Notes: generated by a model not told the origin, from the letters alone. Counted from the stretch's first letter, positions 19,286 through 28,349 are shown. The stretch is 64,000 bases of DNA from Pseudomonas sp. FP198 (GCF_030687895.1 NZ_CP117452.1:5628501-5692500); one strand, 5' to 3'. Translations and numbers: made by a program.

Positions 19286-21790
19286 ATGACTGAGCGCGTG
19301 ACTCTCAAGACTTCCCTCGGCTGTTCCTCGCCCACCGGCCTGCTGCGCCAGGCCATCCGCGCCGCGCTGTTGAGCGCCGCGCTCGGTGTCGGCGCCCTAC
19401 CGATGTCCGCTGTCGCGGCGCAGGATGGCACGATCGCCGGCCGCCAGAGCTACAACATAGCCGCCGGCCCGTTGAGCGAGGTGCTCAACCAGTTCGCCCG
19501 TCAGGCCGGCATCACCCTGGCAAGTACTCCCGGGCAAACCAGCGGCGTCCAGTCACCGGGCCTGAAAGGCGAATATTCGGCGGACCAGGCCCTGCAGCAG
19601 TTGCTCAGCGGCTCCGGGCTGGTTGCCGTCAGCCAGGATAGCGCCAGCTATGTGCTGCAAACCGTGGCCCCCGAAAGCACGTTGGCGTTGCCGACCACCG
19701 ACGTCAAAGGCTTCGCCTTGGGTAACGCGCTCGGCAGCATGGATGGCTACAACGCCACCCACAGCCAGGTGGCGACCAAGACCAGTACCGCCCTGCGGGA
19801 AACGTCGCAAAGCGTATCGGTGGTCACACGCGAGCAAATGGACGACCAGGGCGCGCAAACCGTGTCCCAGGCCATGCGCTACACCCCTGGCGTGCTGACC
19901 AATCCCTATGGCGCGACGCACCGCTACGACTACGTGGCGATGCGCGGCTTCAACGATGGCTCGGTGGACAACATCTACCTGGACGGTCTGAAGTCGATGG
20001 GTGACAGCGGCACCTACAGTTCGATTCAGGTCGATCCGTATTTCCTCGAGCGGGTCGACATTCTCAAGGGCCCGTCCTCCGTACTCTATGGCCGTAGCTC
20101 GCCGGGTGGCCTGGTGGCGCTCACCAGCAAGAAACCGCTGTACGAGGCCTATCACCAGATCCAGGCCACGGTCGGTACCCAAGGCCAACGCGGCATGGGT
20201 TTCGACTTCAGCGGCCCGGTGGATGACGACAAGCGCATCGCCTACCGCCTGGTCGGCCTGGCCGATACGTCCGACACGCAATTCGACCACAACAAGGAAA
20301 AGCGCTTCGCCCTCGCGCCCACGGTGAGCATCGACTTTAGCGAAGATACCTCGCTGACTTTGCAAGCCTACCTGCAGCATGACCCCGACGGCGGTTACCA
20401 CGGCGGCATGCCGGCGAACGGCACCTTGCACAAGCGCAACGGCCGGCGGATTTCGGAGAACTTCTTCGAAGGCGAGCCTGGCGTCGACGGCTACGAACGT
20501 GACCAGCAGTCGTTCGGCTATCAGTTCGAGCACCGCTTCAACGACGTCTTCACCGCCCGGCAGAACTTCCGCTACCTGGATTCGGACGTCAGCAACGACC
20601 AGGTCTATGCCTATGACTGGACCACGCCGACCAGCAACGAGCTGAACCGCTATTACACCGGCGCTGAAGAAAAGCTCCACGCCTTCATCGTCGACAACAT
20701 GCTCCAGGCGGAATTCTTCACCGGCGCCACCAAACACACCGTGCTGATGGGCGCCGACTATCAGCGGCGCAAGACCGTGGTCGACTGGACCAGCGGCAGC
20801 CTCGCGCCGATCAACGCCTTCGACCCGGTCTATGGCAACTCGGCGATCAGCTACTTCAGCCCAACCAGCTACCTGCGGCGCCTGGAGCAGACTGGCGTCT
20901 ATCTGCAAGACCTGATCGAAATGGACAAGTGGCGCTTTTCCCTGGGCCTGCGCCAGGATTGGGTCGAGACCTCGGACGAGAACCGCATCGCCGAATTCGG
21001 TCGCCCGGAAGGCACCGAGATCAACGACAAGCGCACCAAACTCACCGGCCGCGTCGGGGCGCTGTACCTGTTCGACAACGGCCTGGCGCCGTACATCAGC
21101 TACTCGGAGTCGTTCAACCCCAACTCCTACGCCGACAGCGCCGGCAACCCGCTGCCGCCCACCGATGGCAAGCAGTGGGAACTGGGCCTGAAATACCAGC
21201 CGCCGGGCACCGACGACTTGTACACTGCCTCGCTGTTCCGCATCGACCAGGAGAACCTGGCGACCAAGCTGCCCCAGGAAAACTTCTACCGCGCCGTTGG
21301 CGCTGTGCGCTCCCAAGGCCTGGAACTGGAAGCGCACATGCAGTTGACCGAGCAGTTCAAGGTGCTGGGCAGTTACACCTTCACCGACATCGAATACTCG
21401 AAATCGATGGTCAGCACCTTGAGCACGCCCACCGACATCATCGAAAACAAAGGCAACTCTCCGACCCAGGCCCCACGCCACATGGCATCGGTGTGGGCCG
21501 ACTACAAATTTGACAGCGGCACGCTCGATGGCCTGCGGCTGGGCGGCGGCGTGCGGTATGTCGGCTACAGCTGGGCCGACGCGGAAAACACCATGAAGGT
21601 GCCGTCGTACACGCTGTTCGATGCCTCGGTGGGGTATGACCTGGGCAAGGTCGGCTTGAAGGGCGTGGATGTTCGCCTGAACGCGAACAACCTGACCAAC
21701 GAGACCTACATCGCGTCATGCGCCAGCCTGAGCTATTGCTACATGGGCGAGGAGCGCAACGTGGCGGCTACGGTGAGTTATCAGTTCTGA
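19286..21790 (+). CDS. TonB-dependent siderophore receptor/transducer with STN domain (FhuA/FiuA type)
   Basis: 834 residues: signal peptide (about 1-45, ending AVAAQ), STN signalling domain (about 50-110, YNIAAGPLSEVLNQFARQAG), plug (about 155-265, ETSQSVSVVTREQMDDQG and ERVDILKGPSSVLYG), and a beta-barrel ending in Phe. The C-terminal pattern with a Cys pair (ASCASLSYCYMGEERNV) is typical of hydroxamate receptors such as FhuA, FiuA and FoxA, so ferrichrome or a similar hydroxamate is the likely ligand; this is inferred. It is the target gene of the FecI/FecR pair upstream. Confidence 0.88.
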   Translation: MTERVTLKTSLGCSSPTGLLRQAIRAALLSAALGVGALPMSAVAAQDGTIAGRQSYNIAAGPLSEVLNQFARQAGITLASTPGQTSGVQSPGLKGEYSADQALQQLLSGSGLVAVSQDSASYVLQTVAPESTLALPTTDVKGFALGNALGSMDGYNATHSQVATKTSTALRETSQSVSVVTREQMDDQGAQTVSQAMRYTPGVLTNPYGATHRYDYVAMRGFNDGSVDNIYLDGLKSMGDSGTYSSIQVDPYFLERVDILKGPSSVLYGRSSPGGLVALTSKKPLYEAYHQIQATVGTQGQRGMGFDFSGPVDDDKRIAYRLVGLADTSDTQFDHNKEKRFALAPTVSIDFSEDTSLTLQAYLQHDPDGGYHGGMPANGTLHKRNGRRISENFFEGEPGVDGYERDQQSFGYQFEHRFNDVFTARQNFRYLDSDVSNDQVYAYDWTTPTSNELNRYYTGAEEKLHAFIVDNMLQAEFFTGATKHTVLMGADYQRRKTVVDWTSGSLAPINAFDPVYGNSAISYFSPTSYLRRLEQTGVYLQDLIEMDKWRFSLGLRQDWVETSDENRIAEFGRPEGTEINDKRTKLTGRVGALYLFDNGLAPYISYSESFNPNSYADSAGNPLPPTDGKQWELGLKYQPPGTDDLYTASLFRIDQENLATKLPQENFYRAVGAVRSQGLELEAHMQLTEQFKVLGSYTFTDIEYSKSMVSTLSTPTDIIENKGNSPTQAPRHMASVWADYKFDSGTLDGLRLGGGVRYVGYSWADAENTMKVPSYTLFDASVGYDLGKVGLKGVDVRLNANNLTNETYIASCASLSYCYMGEERNVAATVSYQF

Positions 21791-21791
21791 T

Positions 21792-21833
21792 CCATTCTTC
21801 AGGCCAGACGCATTTGTCTGGCCTGAAGAATGG
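21792..21833. terminator. 18-bp perfect hairpin after the TonB receptor gene
   Basis: ccattcttcaggccagac, a 6-base loop, then its exact reverse complement, 2 bases after the receptor stop. The stem is long and perfect but lacks a T-run, so terminator function is likely but not certain. Confidence 0.55.
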
Positions 21834-21837
21834 TTAC

Positions 21838-21929
21838 TGTGGCGAGGGGATTTATCCCCGCTGGGCGCGAAGCGGCCCTAAAAACTTGGGCTGCTGCGCA
21901 ACCCAGCGGGGATAAATCCCCTCGCCACA
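21838..21929. repeat. REP class C inverted pair
   Basis: Arms tgtggcgaggggatttatcc and its complement ggataaatcccctcgccaca enclose about 50 bases between the convergent receptor and desaturase genes. The core differs from classes A and B (gatttatc in place of agcttgct). Confidence 0.8.
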
Positions 21930-21945
21930 AAGCTATATCTCTGCC

Positions 21946-23019
21946 CTAGGCCTGGATCGCCTTCGCCTCCTCCCGCGTCGATCCCTCCTCCCGTGCAAAC
22001 CGATTCGCCCGCCCAAACGTGCCGAAATCATTGAAGCGCACGCCCATCTCCCGCATCACCTTGTGCGCCACCGGCACCGTCATCTGGCGAATGTAGAACG
22101 GCTCCTTCACCACGAAATGATGGATGCCGTGGCTGCTGCCGAAATTGAAGCAGAACGCCTGCAACGGCCACAGCCACCAAGGGTTCAACACCTGGGTCTG
22201 CTGGATGACGTTGCCTGGCTCGATGTCGCCGTAGTAATGCATGTTCGAGCTGATGAAGTGCAGGCAAAAGGTGCGCAGTACATTCGGGCCGATGATCACC
22301 ACCGCCGCGATGTCGATGACGTGCAGGGTTGCCAGAGTGCTGGTCGACCAGTCGATGGAAGTGCCGAGCAGCCCGGCAACCGCGTTGGCGCCATGGAAAC
22401 CGAGGAACACGTACCACGCGCCCCAATGCAACAGCGCCAACGGGAAATACACCTTCAGCGTGCGCTTGAGGATGCTGCGCTTGTGCGCCCAGGTCCTGGC
22501 TCGCAGCAGGCGAATGAACGCCGACATGACGTTGTCACCAACCATCAGCAAGCGCGCCAATCCCCACGGCTCGCCGTTGGTGATAGCGCGCTCCTCCAGG
22601 TCCGCCTCGCTGCCGGAAACCTTGTGATGATTGAGGTGCAGGTGGCGGCGAATCCACGGATTGATGGTGCTCGGCCGCGCCAGCCAGACCAGGCCCATCA
22701 TCAGGTTGTGCGGCACGCGCTGCTTGCGAAAATACATACTGTGGATCAGGTCGTGTTCCAGCTCGTGGGTCAGGGACGCAAAAAAGGCGTTGAGCAGCAG
22801 GCACGCCCAGCCGGCCAGATAGCCGTTGATGTAGAGCAGCGCCGAGCCGGTCATCCCCGCCAGGGCGAACGCCAGGATGCCCGCGCCCAGCGCATCCTGG
22901 TGCCGCAGGATCGGATAGCGCTCGCGCAATTCTTCGCCCCGGGCCAGGACCACTTGGCGAATATGGGCGGAGCGCTGCTGTGCATTCAATCGCTCGGGGC
23001 TTGCGCAAGTGCCGTGCAT
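21946..23019 (-). CDS. Membrane fatty-acid desaturase
   Basis: 357 residues with the three histidine boxes of membrane diiron desaturases: HELEHD (85-90), HLHLNHH (126-132) and HGIHH (297-301). Hydrophobic segments lie at about 44-80 and 190-250. These enzymes insert a double bond into an acyl chain, or hydroxylate a related lipid, with O2. It is not close to the DesA protein at 36840 in length or box spacing, so it acts on a different substrate or position. It is divergent from an AraC regulator 99 bases away, which probably controls it, as in other Pseudomonas desaturase-regulator pairs. Confidence 0.85.
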   Translation of the reverse strand: MHGTCASPERLNAQQRSAHIRQVVLARGEELRERYPILRHQDALGAGILAFALAGMTGSALLYINGYLAGWACLLLNAFFASLTHELEHDLIHSMYFRKQRVPHNLMMGLVWLARPSTINPWIRRHLHLNHHKVSGSEADLEERAITNGEPWGLARLLMVGDNVMSAFIRLLRARTWAHKRSILKRTLKVYFPLALLHWGAWYVFLGFHGANAVAGLLGTSIDWSTSTLATLHVIDIAAVVIIGPNVLRTFCLHFISSNMHYYGDIEPGNVIQQTQVLNPWWLWPLQAFCFNFGSSHGIHHFVVKEPFYIRQMTVPVAHKVMREMGVRFNDFGTFGRANRFAREEGSTREEAKAIQA

Positions 23020-23118
23020 GGCTTAATCCTCTGTTATCGATGAGCTAATCCTGCCGGGCCTTGCCTCACAGGGTGATAGCCGCAGACGCCAACCTGTTGA
23101 CCGCAAGCGCCAATTGCC

Positions 23119-24123
23119 ATGACGGAACCCACCTCCCTCGCCAGCTGGACCCGCGCCCTGCGCAAACAGCTCGATGCACTGGGCCTGGACAGCCATGCCT
23201 TGTGCCTGGAGGCGGGCCTGGACCCACAATGGATGGATGACCCGAACGCCCGTTATCCGCTCTCGGCCACCACGCGCCTGTGGGCGCTCGCGGTGCAGGC
23301 CAGCGGCGATCCGGCGCTCGGCCTGCGGGTGTCGCGCTTTGTCAGCCCCACCACCTTTCATGCGCTGGGTTATGCCCTGGTAGCCAGCGGCAGCCTGCGG
23401 GAAGTGTTCGAGCGGATCGTGCGTTACCACCCGGTGGTAAGCGATGCGCTGACGCTGCAACTGAGCCGTGGCGAGGATCGCTACCGCTTCAGTCTCGACG
23501 TACCGGCGGGACGTCCGGCGCCGGCCCTGGAAGCCATCGACGCATTCGCCGCGATCTACGTGCGCACCTGCCGTAACCGCCTCGGCCGCGATTACGCCCC
23601 GCTGGCGGTTTATCTGCGGCGACCGGAGCCGGCAGACCCCTCCCCTTGGCACAAAGTGTTCCGTTCACCGGTGCACTTCGATGCCGGACACGATTGCCTG
23701 GAGTTCAGCCTCGCCGATTTCGACAGTCACCTGGACGACGCCAACCCGGAGCTGGCCGAACACAACGAAACCGTGCTCAAGCGCACCCTCGCCCAGCTGC
23801 AGCCGTTGACCTGGGAGCGCAAGGTCCGCGCCGCCATCGAAGCACAACTGCCCGAAGGCGAACCCAGCGCCGAACGCATCGCCCAGACCATGCACCTGAG
23901 TCTGCGCAGTCTGCAGCGGCATCTGGCCGACGAAGGCTGCCGCTTCGACGCGCTGCTCAATGAATGCCGGGAAAACCTGGCCTTGCTGCATCTGCGCGAT
24001 CCGCAATGCTCATTGAGCGAGGTCAGTTATCTGCTGGGTTTTGCTGATACCAGCAGCTTCAGCCGCGCCTTCAAGCGCTGGACCGGTATGACGCCGGGGC
24101 AGTTTCGGGATGGGTTGCGTTAG
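23119..24123 (+). CDS. AraC-family transcriptional regulator
   Basis: 334 residues. The N-terminal half has the arabinose-binding-type ligand domain of the OruR/ArgR-like AraC group (LWALAVQASGDPALGLRVS near 55-75). The C-terminal 100 residues carry two helix-turn-helix motifs (IAQTMHLSLRSLQRHLADEG and SEVSYLLGFADTSSFSRAFKRWTG). It is divergent from the desaturase gene with a shared 99-base intergenic region, so the desaturase is its most likely target. The effector is unknown; a fatty acid would fit the context. Confidence 0.88.
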   Translation: MTEPTSLASWTRALRKQLDALGLDSHALCLEAGLDPQWMDDPNARYPLSATTRLWALAVQASGDPALGLRVSRFVSPTTFHALGYALVASGSLREVFERIVRYHPVVSDALTLQLSRGEDRYRFSLDVPAGRPAPALEAIDAFAAIYVRTCRNRLGRDYAPLAVYLRRPEPADPSPWHKVFRSPVHFDAGHDCLEFSLADFDSHLDDANPELAEHNETVLKRTLAQLQPLTWERKVRAAIEAQLPEGEPSAERIAQTMHLSLRSLQRHLADEGCRFDALLNECRENLALLHLRDPQCSLSEVSYLLGFADTSSFSRAFKRWTGMTPGQFRDGLR

Positions 24124-24148
24124 GGATCTACAGTACCTGGGCCGGCCT

Positions 24149-24224
24149 CATCGCGAGCAAGCTCGCTCCCACATCTGATCTGCGGCGCCCATAAAACCTG
24201 TGGGAGCGAGCCTGCTTGCGATGG
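24149..24224. repeat. REP class B inverted pair
   Basis: Arms atcgcgagcaagctcgctcc and tgtgggagcgagcctgcttg face each other over 25 bases, 7 bases beyond the truncated hipA-like frame. Confidence 0.8.
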
Positions 24225-24230
24225 CCCAGC

Positions 24231-24482
24231 TCAGCCGTTGTCAGGTTTGAGGCTGCGTGCAAGCCCAGCCTTCCACGCCTCGCCCATTGCCTCGCCAGTT
24301 GCTCTGAACGTTTGATTAGCGTCCATGTAGCGACGCATCTCGGCCAACGCAAGGTCCATCCCATACGCGTCAGGCGCATAAGTGAACACTGAATCGCTGC
24401 GCTGTTGGCCTCGCCCAAGGATGCCGATCGCCGCTTCGCTGACGGTGACTTGCAACCTGTCCAGACCTTGTTCATCAGTCAT
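24231..24482 (-). pseudogene. Probable remnant of a hipA toxin gene (N-terminal fragment)
   Basis: 83 residues, overlapping the hipB-like gene by 8 bases. Residues 8-38 (DRLQVTVSEAAIGILG, then SDSVFTYAPDA) follow the start of HipA kinases, whose N-terminal beta domain has the pattern L-V...-VG-L...F-Y-D. The sequence then departs from that pattern and ends, whereas HipA proteins have about 400 residues; the kinase domain is absent. A REP pair lies immediately downstream, so a deletion there is plausible. It could instead be an intact small protein of unknown role. The assignment rests on a short match read by eye. Confidence 0.45.
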
Positions 24483-24723
24483 GGAAAGAGTCCTTTTTCA
24501 GTGTGTCGAGCGTCGGGCGCTTCGTCGGACGGGCAATCGCTGTCAACTCATAGCCGAAACCGTTGAGAATAGCTTCGACCTTACGAATGCCGACTTCAGC
24601 AATAGTATTGTTTTCAATCCCCGAAATCGTCGCGCGGCTCATGCCGTACTGCGCAGCCAATGCCTGCTGGGAAAGACGGTGTTCCTTACGCAATCGCCTG
24701 ATCAACGCACCGAGGGTTTCCAT
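24475..24723 (-). CDS. HipB-like XRE-family DNA-binding protein
   Basis: 82 residues from ATG 24723, with ggag seven bases upstream; a longer frame to 24771 has no ribosome site. A single helix-turn-helix of Cro/CI type fills residues 5-60 (LSQQALAAQYGMSRATISGIENN). Length, layout and the overlap with the downstream frame are those of HipB antitoxins, which bind DNA and the HipA kinase and repress their own operon. If the partner is truncated, it may survive only as an autoregulator. Confidence 0.8.
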   Translation of the reverse strand: METLGALIRRLRKEHRLSQQALAAQYGMSRATISGIENNTIAEVGIRKVEAILNGFGYELTAIARPTKRPTLDTLKKDSFHD

Positions 24724-24836
24724 ACGCCAACTCCGCATCGTATACAGTGCAAAAATGATCAGAAAAAACAAAATGCACTATATTTAATTCAATTTAGCCG
24801 AGTGTAGCGCAATCAAGATCCGTAGAAGTGGTCGGC

Positions 24837-25523
24837 TCAAGTAGAAGCCAGCCGCCGCAACCCTTCCATATCGAGGATTTCGATCTCGCCATAACCAAGC
24901 TGAAGAATGCCCTGCCCCTGCAGATCCTTGAGAATCTGGTTGGTGGTCTGGCGCGACAGGGAAAGCATCAACGCCAGTTGGTCCTGGGGCAGTTGCAGAA
25001 CCCGGCGTGCCGGTTCGATTTCACCGTAGCCTTCGGCAATCATCAGCAAGCGATGGACCACGCGGGCCGGAGCAGGCATCAGGCTCAGGTGTTCGAGGTT
25101 GACGAAGGTCAGGCGCAACTTGTGGCTCATCAGCAAGGCCAGCTGCCGCCAATAACCCGGTTGTTCTTCGAGAAAAGCCAACAGCCCGGCCTGAGGCACA
25201 TGCAACAACGTGCATTGCCCGACCCCCTGCGCGTCATGGGTACGTGGCTGGCCATCGAACAGGCTGATTTCGCCGAACCAATAGGGTGGCTCCACGACGC
25301 TCAGCAGCGCCTCCTTGCCCTGCTCACTGACGGCGCCGATCCGCACAGCCCCTTCGAGCACCGCGTACACGCCGCACGGCGGATCGCCGCGCTTGAACAA
25401 CCGCTGACCGGGCGACAGGCGACGCAGCCGCGACATCTCCAGCAGACTATTCTGTAACTCGGCGGGCAGATGGCTGTACCAGTGGCCGGTCATCAAGTGC
25501 GCATGCCAGGTATGGGTATTCAT
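24837..25523 (-). CDS. Crp/Fnr-family transcriptional regulator
   Basis: 228 residues from ATG 25523 with a ggag ribosome site. A cyclic-nucleotide-binding-type beta barrel (about 20-130, with GQRLFKRGDPPCGVYAVLEG) and a C-terminal winged helix (about 155-225, with QDQLALMLSLSRQTTNQILKDL) are clear. There are no N-terminal cysteines as in Fnr, so it does not carry an oxygen-sensing cluster. The ligand is unknown. It is divergent from the small membrane protein gene at 25611, a possible target. Confidence 0.88.
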   Translation of the reverse strand: MNTHTWHAHLMTGHWYSHLPAELQNSLLEMSRLRRLSPGQRLFKRGDPPCGVYAVLEGAVRIGAVSEQGKEALLSVVEPPYWFGEISLFDGQPRTHDAQGVGQCTLLHVPQAGLLAFLEEQPGYWRQLALLMSHKLRLTFVNLEHLSLMPAPARVVHRLLMIAEGYGEIEPARRVLQLPQDQLALMLSLSRQTTNQILKDLQGQGILQLGYGEIEILDMEGLRRLAST

Positions 25524-25610
25524 GGAAACTCCGGGACAAGTGTCGGCTAGCTGACAGAGCGCCTGGTGGAACCTGGGCATCATGCGGGCATCACCTCAGG
25601 AGGAACAACA

Positions 25611-26135
25611 ATGAAAAGCCTCGTCGATCATCTCAGTCAATACGCGGCCTATCACCGCGACCCACGCAACATCGCCAGCCACTTCATCGGTATTCCGCTG
25701 ATTTTCGTCGCCGTCGCGGTGCTGTTGTCACGGCCGGGATGGCCGGTTGGCGCGATTTTGATTTCGCCCGCGCTGCTGGTGGCAGTGGCCAGTGCCTGGT
25801 TCTACCTGCGCCTGGAATTGCGCCTGGGTGTGCTGATGACCGTGCTGTTGGGGCTTGCCGTCTGGCTGGGCCAGGCGCTCGCCGCGCAAAGCACCGCGAC
25901 ATGGCTGGCCAGCGGCCTGGGCATGTTTGTGGTGGGCTGGGTGATCCAGTTCGTCGGCCACTATTACGAAGGGCGCAAACCGGCGTTCGTCGATGACCTC
26001 ACCGGGTTGATTGTCGGGCCGTTGTTCGTCGTGGTCGAAGCTGGTTTTCTGTTGGGACTCAGAGACGATCTGAAGCGGGCGATCGAGGAGCGCGCAGGTC
26101 CGGTGGCGCTGCGCAACCCACGCTCAACCGCTTGA
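25611..26135 (+). CDS. Mpo1/YGL010w-like membrane protein (DUF962)
   Basis: 174 residues; ATG 25611 with aggagg seven bases upstream. Starts KSLVDHLSQYAAYHRDPRN, the family signature with two histidines (H7, H15), then three to four hydrophobic segments and a later His (FVGHYYEGRKPA). The yeast member Mpo1 is an Fe(II)-dependent dioxygenase acting on 2-hydroxy fatty acids; the histidines seen here fit that, but bacterial function is only inferred. The gene ends next to a terminator shared with the convergent dehydrogenase operon. Confidence 0.8.
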   Translation: MKSLVDHLSQYAAYHRDPRNIASHFIGIPLIFVAVAVLLSRPGWPVGAILISPALLVAVASAWFYLRLELRLGVLMTVLLGLAVWLGQALAAQSTATWLASGLGMFVVGWVIQFVGHYYEGRKPAFVDDLTGLIVGPLFVVVEAGFLLGLRDDLKRAIEERAGPVALRNPRSTA

Positions 26136-26174
26136 AAAACCGGGCGGCAACGATCACGCACCGTTGCCGCCCGG
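26134..26174. terminator. Bidirectional terminator between Mpo1-like and GMC genes
   Basis: 13-bp perfect stem ccgggcggcaacg / cgttgccgcccgg with a 9-base loop. An A-run at 26134-26139 gives a U-tract for the minus-strand dehydrogenase operon, whose stop is 4 bases away. Confidence 0.75.
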
Positions 26175-26177
26175 GTA

Positions 26178-28349
26178 TCACACCGTACCGAACTCGATCC
26201 GAACCGTCAGTGCGCCGATGTTGTCGGTCAGGCCGGCGCCGTGCTGCCCCGTCAAGTCATCATTGATGCACAGCTGTAACTCGCCCGGTTCGCTCACCGG
26301 AAGCTGTGCCAGATCGCCGATCAGGAAGGGTGTCCCGCCGTCGCCCACGCGCCCGATCAAGGCGCCTTCAGCGGCGTTGGGCAACGTATAGCTGGAATAG
26401 GCGATGTGCCGCGAACCACCGTTTCCATCGACCATGCCCCCTTCCCGGCTGGCCTGCCATTTTCCACTGACGTAACGAACCAGCCGGGGAACCTGGGCGT
26501 TGAGTTGCACACCGGTACCCTGCCAGGCGACGTTGGACTGGACCTGCATCGTCACCGCCCGCAGGTCGTTGGCCAGCGTATCCCCGGCCTGGAATGACAG
26601 CGCGGCGATTGTCAGGCTCGGGTTCGAGGTACCGGTACTCGGGAAGACACCATCGCCCACCAGGAACAGGTTCTTGTGATCCCAACTGCGCTGGTATTTG
26701 TCCACCACCGATTTGGCGGGGTCGTCGCCCATGCGGTAAGTCCCCATCAGGTGACCGGCGCCTTGGAAGCTGTAATGCTCCTTCTCGTAATCGAAGTATC
26801 CCGGTCCAATCGTGTGCGTCAGTTCCTGCGCGCCTAGCAAGTCCTTGATGATATGGCTGGCTAGCATCTTCGCCTTTTGGAACCCTTTCTTGGTGTAATC
26901 GGAAAGGTCGTAGTGGATTTCCGGCCGGGGAATGCCGAGTCGGTCGTTGAATTCAGTCGATGGCTTGATGAAGCAATCGGCATTGTCGGGATCGTCCTCG
27001 ACCTGCTCGACCAGGAACCCGATTCGGAACTGACGGACAAAGACGTCGTTGAGCTTGCGCACCAGCGCCGTTCCGGACAGCAACGTATTGCTCGGGTTGG
27101 CGCCACCGTTGTTCACCCCATCGATAAAGTCGGCCACAGTGGCGTATGGATCGCCGACCGGCCAGTTCCAACCCTCGTTGCCGATTTCTATACGCCACGC
27201 TGCCCGATCGCTGCGAAAGGCCCCGTCGCGCAAGCTCTCGATGCCGGCGGTGGACACCGGACCCCGATAGGGGAAGATCGTCTTGCCCTCAGGCATCAGC
27301 CCCCAAGCCAGATAAATGGGATGGTCAGCCAGACTGCGCCCCACTTGCCCGCTGCTGTTGGCCACGCCTGAATTCAATAACAGTTTCGGCGTCTCGATCG
27401 CATGGGCGGCAATCACGTAACGCTGTGCGACGGCCACGCCTGTTCCAGTCTTGGGACCGTCCCCCAACTGATACTGCATGAACTCGATACCATTGACGTT
27501 GCTGTCGGCGCCAACGGTTACCTTGCTGGCCACGGTCCGATAGAGCACTCGGACCTTGCCCGTGGCCAAGGCTTTGTTCATGGTCACAGTGGCGTCGTAC
27601 TTGGCCTGGATCGGACAGATCGGCGTACAGTTGGTGTTACCGGCGCAGACCCGGCGGCCGGCATAAGGCTGGGAGTTGCGCCCGGCCGGCGTCGGGCTGA
27701 CTACCAGCGGCAAGCTATCGAACGTCTTCCCCGTGACGGCAGTGACAAAGCTTCCATCGACCAGAGATAACGGAATGCTGTGCATCGGGAAGGCATAACC
27801 TTCAGGGAAGGTCATGCCCAGATAGGCTTGATCGGAAACGTTGGCCGATACGCCGATCTCAGCCTCGGCCCGGCAGTAGGCGCTCTGCAGGTCATCGTAG
27901 CCGATAGGCCAGTCCACACCGACGCCGTACAAAGTCTTCAGGCGGAAATCGTTCGGCACCATGCGCAGGCATGTTCCCACCCAATGCCAGGTCGTGCCGC
28001 CGCCTACGCGTTCATAGGTGCTGGTAAATGGCAGTGGCCCCTTTTGCACCAGATAGCTGATCTTCGGGTCGTCCCAGCCAAGGATCAAGTCGGCGATGGT
28101 GGCTCGCGGCGCGTTCTGGCCGGCCGGCTCACGTCTCGGATCCAGGCTGGTCACCGGGGGGTAGGGAGATTCCGGGGTTTTCAAGGTCGACGTGTAGAAG
28201 CGCTCCAGGTACTGCGAACGATTGGCCGGTATCTCCGGCCCCGACTCGAGTACCAGCACGTCGATTCCAGCCATGCCCAACTGATAAGCGATGATGCTAC
28301 CGGCTAAACCTGCGCCAACAATCACCACTTCTGCTTGTTCGCTACTCAT
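26178..28349 (-). CDS. GMC-type FAD dehydrogenase with [3Fe-4S] motif and C-terminal LecA-like lectin domain
   Basis: 723 residues. Residues 1-600 are a GMC oxidoreductase of the FAD-dependent sugar/gluconate dehydrogenase type: FAD site VVIVGAGLAGS (8-18), cysteines 235, 241 and 245 (C-x5-C-x3-C) as in the [3Fe-4S] cluster of FAD-glucose dehydrogenase, and the catalytic His533/Asn576 pair. Residues about 606-721 look like a PA-IL (LecA) galactose lectin: AWQGTGV, YVSGKWQA, GALIGRVG, INDD (695-698) and TDN (708-710) followed by GALTVRI. The acidic and Asn residues match the calcium/sugar site by position. There is no signal peptide. It is the last gene of a coupled operon with a small subunit and a cytochrome c. 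Substrate unknown; a sugar or polyol is likely. Confidence 0.85.
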   Translation of the reverse strand: MSSEQAEVVIVGAGLAGSIIAYQLGMAGIDVLVLESGPEIPANRSQYLERFYTSTLKTPESPYPPVTSLDPRREPAGQNAPRATIADLILGWDDPKISYLVQKGPLPFTSTYERVGGGTTWHWVGTCLRMVPNDFRLKTLYGVGVDWPIGYDDLQSAYCRAEAEIGVSANVSDQAYLGMTFPEGYAFPMHSIPLSLVDGSFVTAVTGKTFDSLPLVVSPTPAGRNSQPYAGRRVCAGNTNCTPICPIQAKYDATVTMNKALATGKVRVLYRTVASKVTVGADSNVNGIEFMQYQLGDGPKTGTGVAVAQRYVIAAHAIETPKLLLNSGVANSSGQVGRSLADHPIYLAWGLMPEGKTIFPYRGPVSTAGIESLRDGAFRSDRAAWRIEIGNEGWNWPVGDPYATVADFIDGVNNGGANPSNTLLSGTALVRKLNDVFVRQFRIGFLVEQVEDDPDNADCFIKPSTEFNDRLGIPRPEIHYDLSDYTKKGFQKAKMLASHIIKDLLGAQELTHTIGPGYFDYEKEHYSFQGAGHLMGTYRMGDDPAKSVVDKYQRSWDHKNLFLVGDGVFPSTGTSNPSLTIAALSFQAGDTLANDLRAVTMQVQSNVAWQGTGVQLNAQVPRLVRYVSGKWQASREGGMVDGNGGSRHIAYSSYTLPNAAEGALIGRVGDGGTPFLIGDLAQLPVSEPGELQLCINDDLTGQHGAGLTDNIGALTVRIEFGTV

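Noticed and set aside
19553..21481. 642-residue minus-strand frame opposite the TonB receptor gene
   Set aside because: Antisense shadow of a gene with clear signal peptide, plug and barrel; the composition is non-protein-like.
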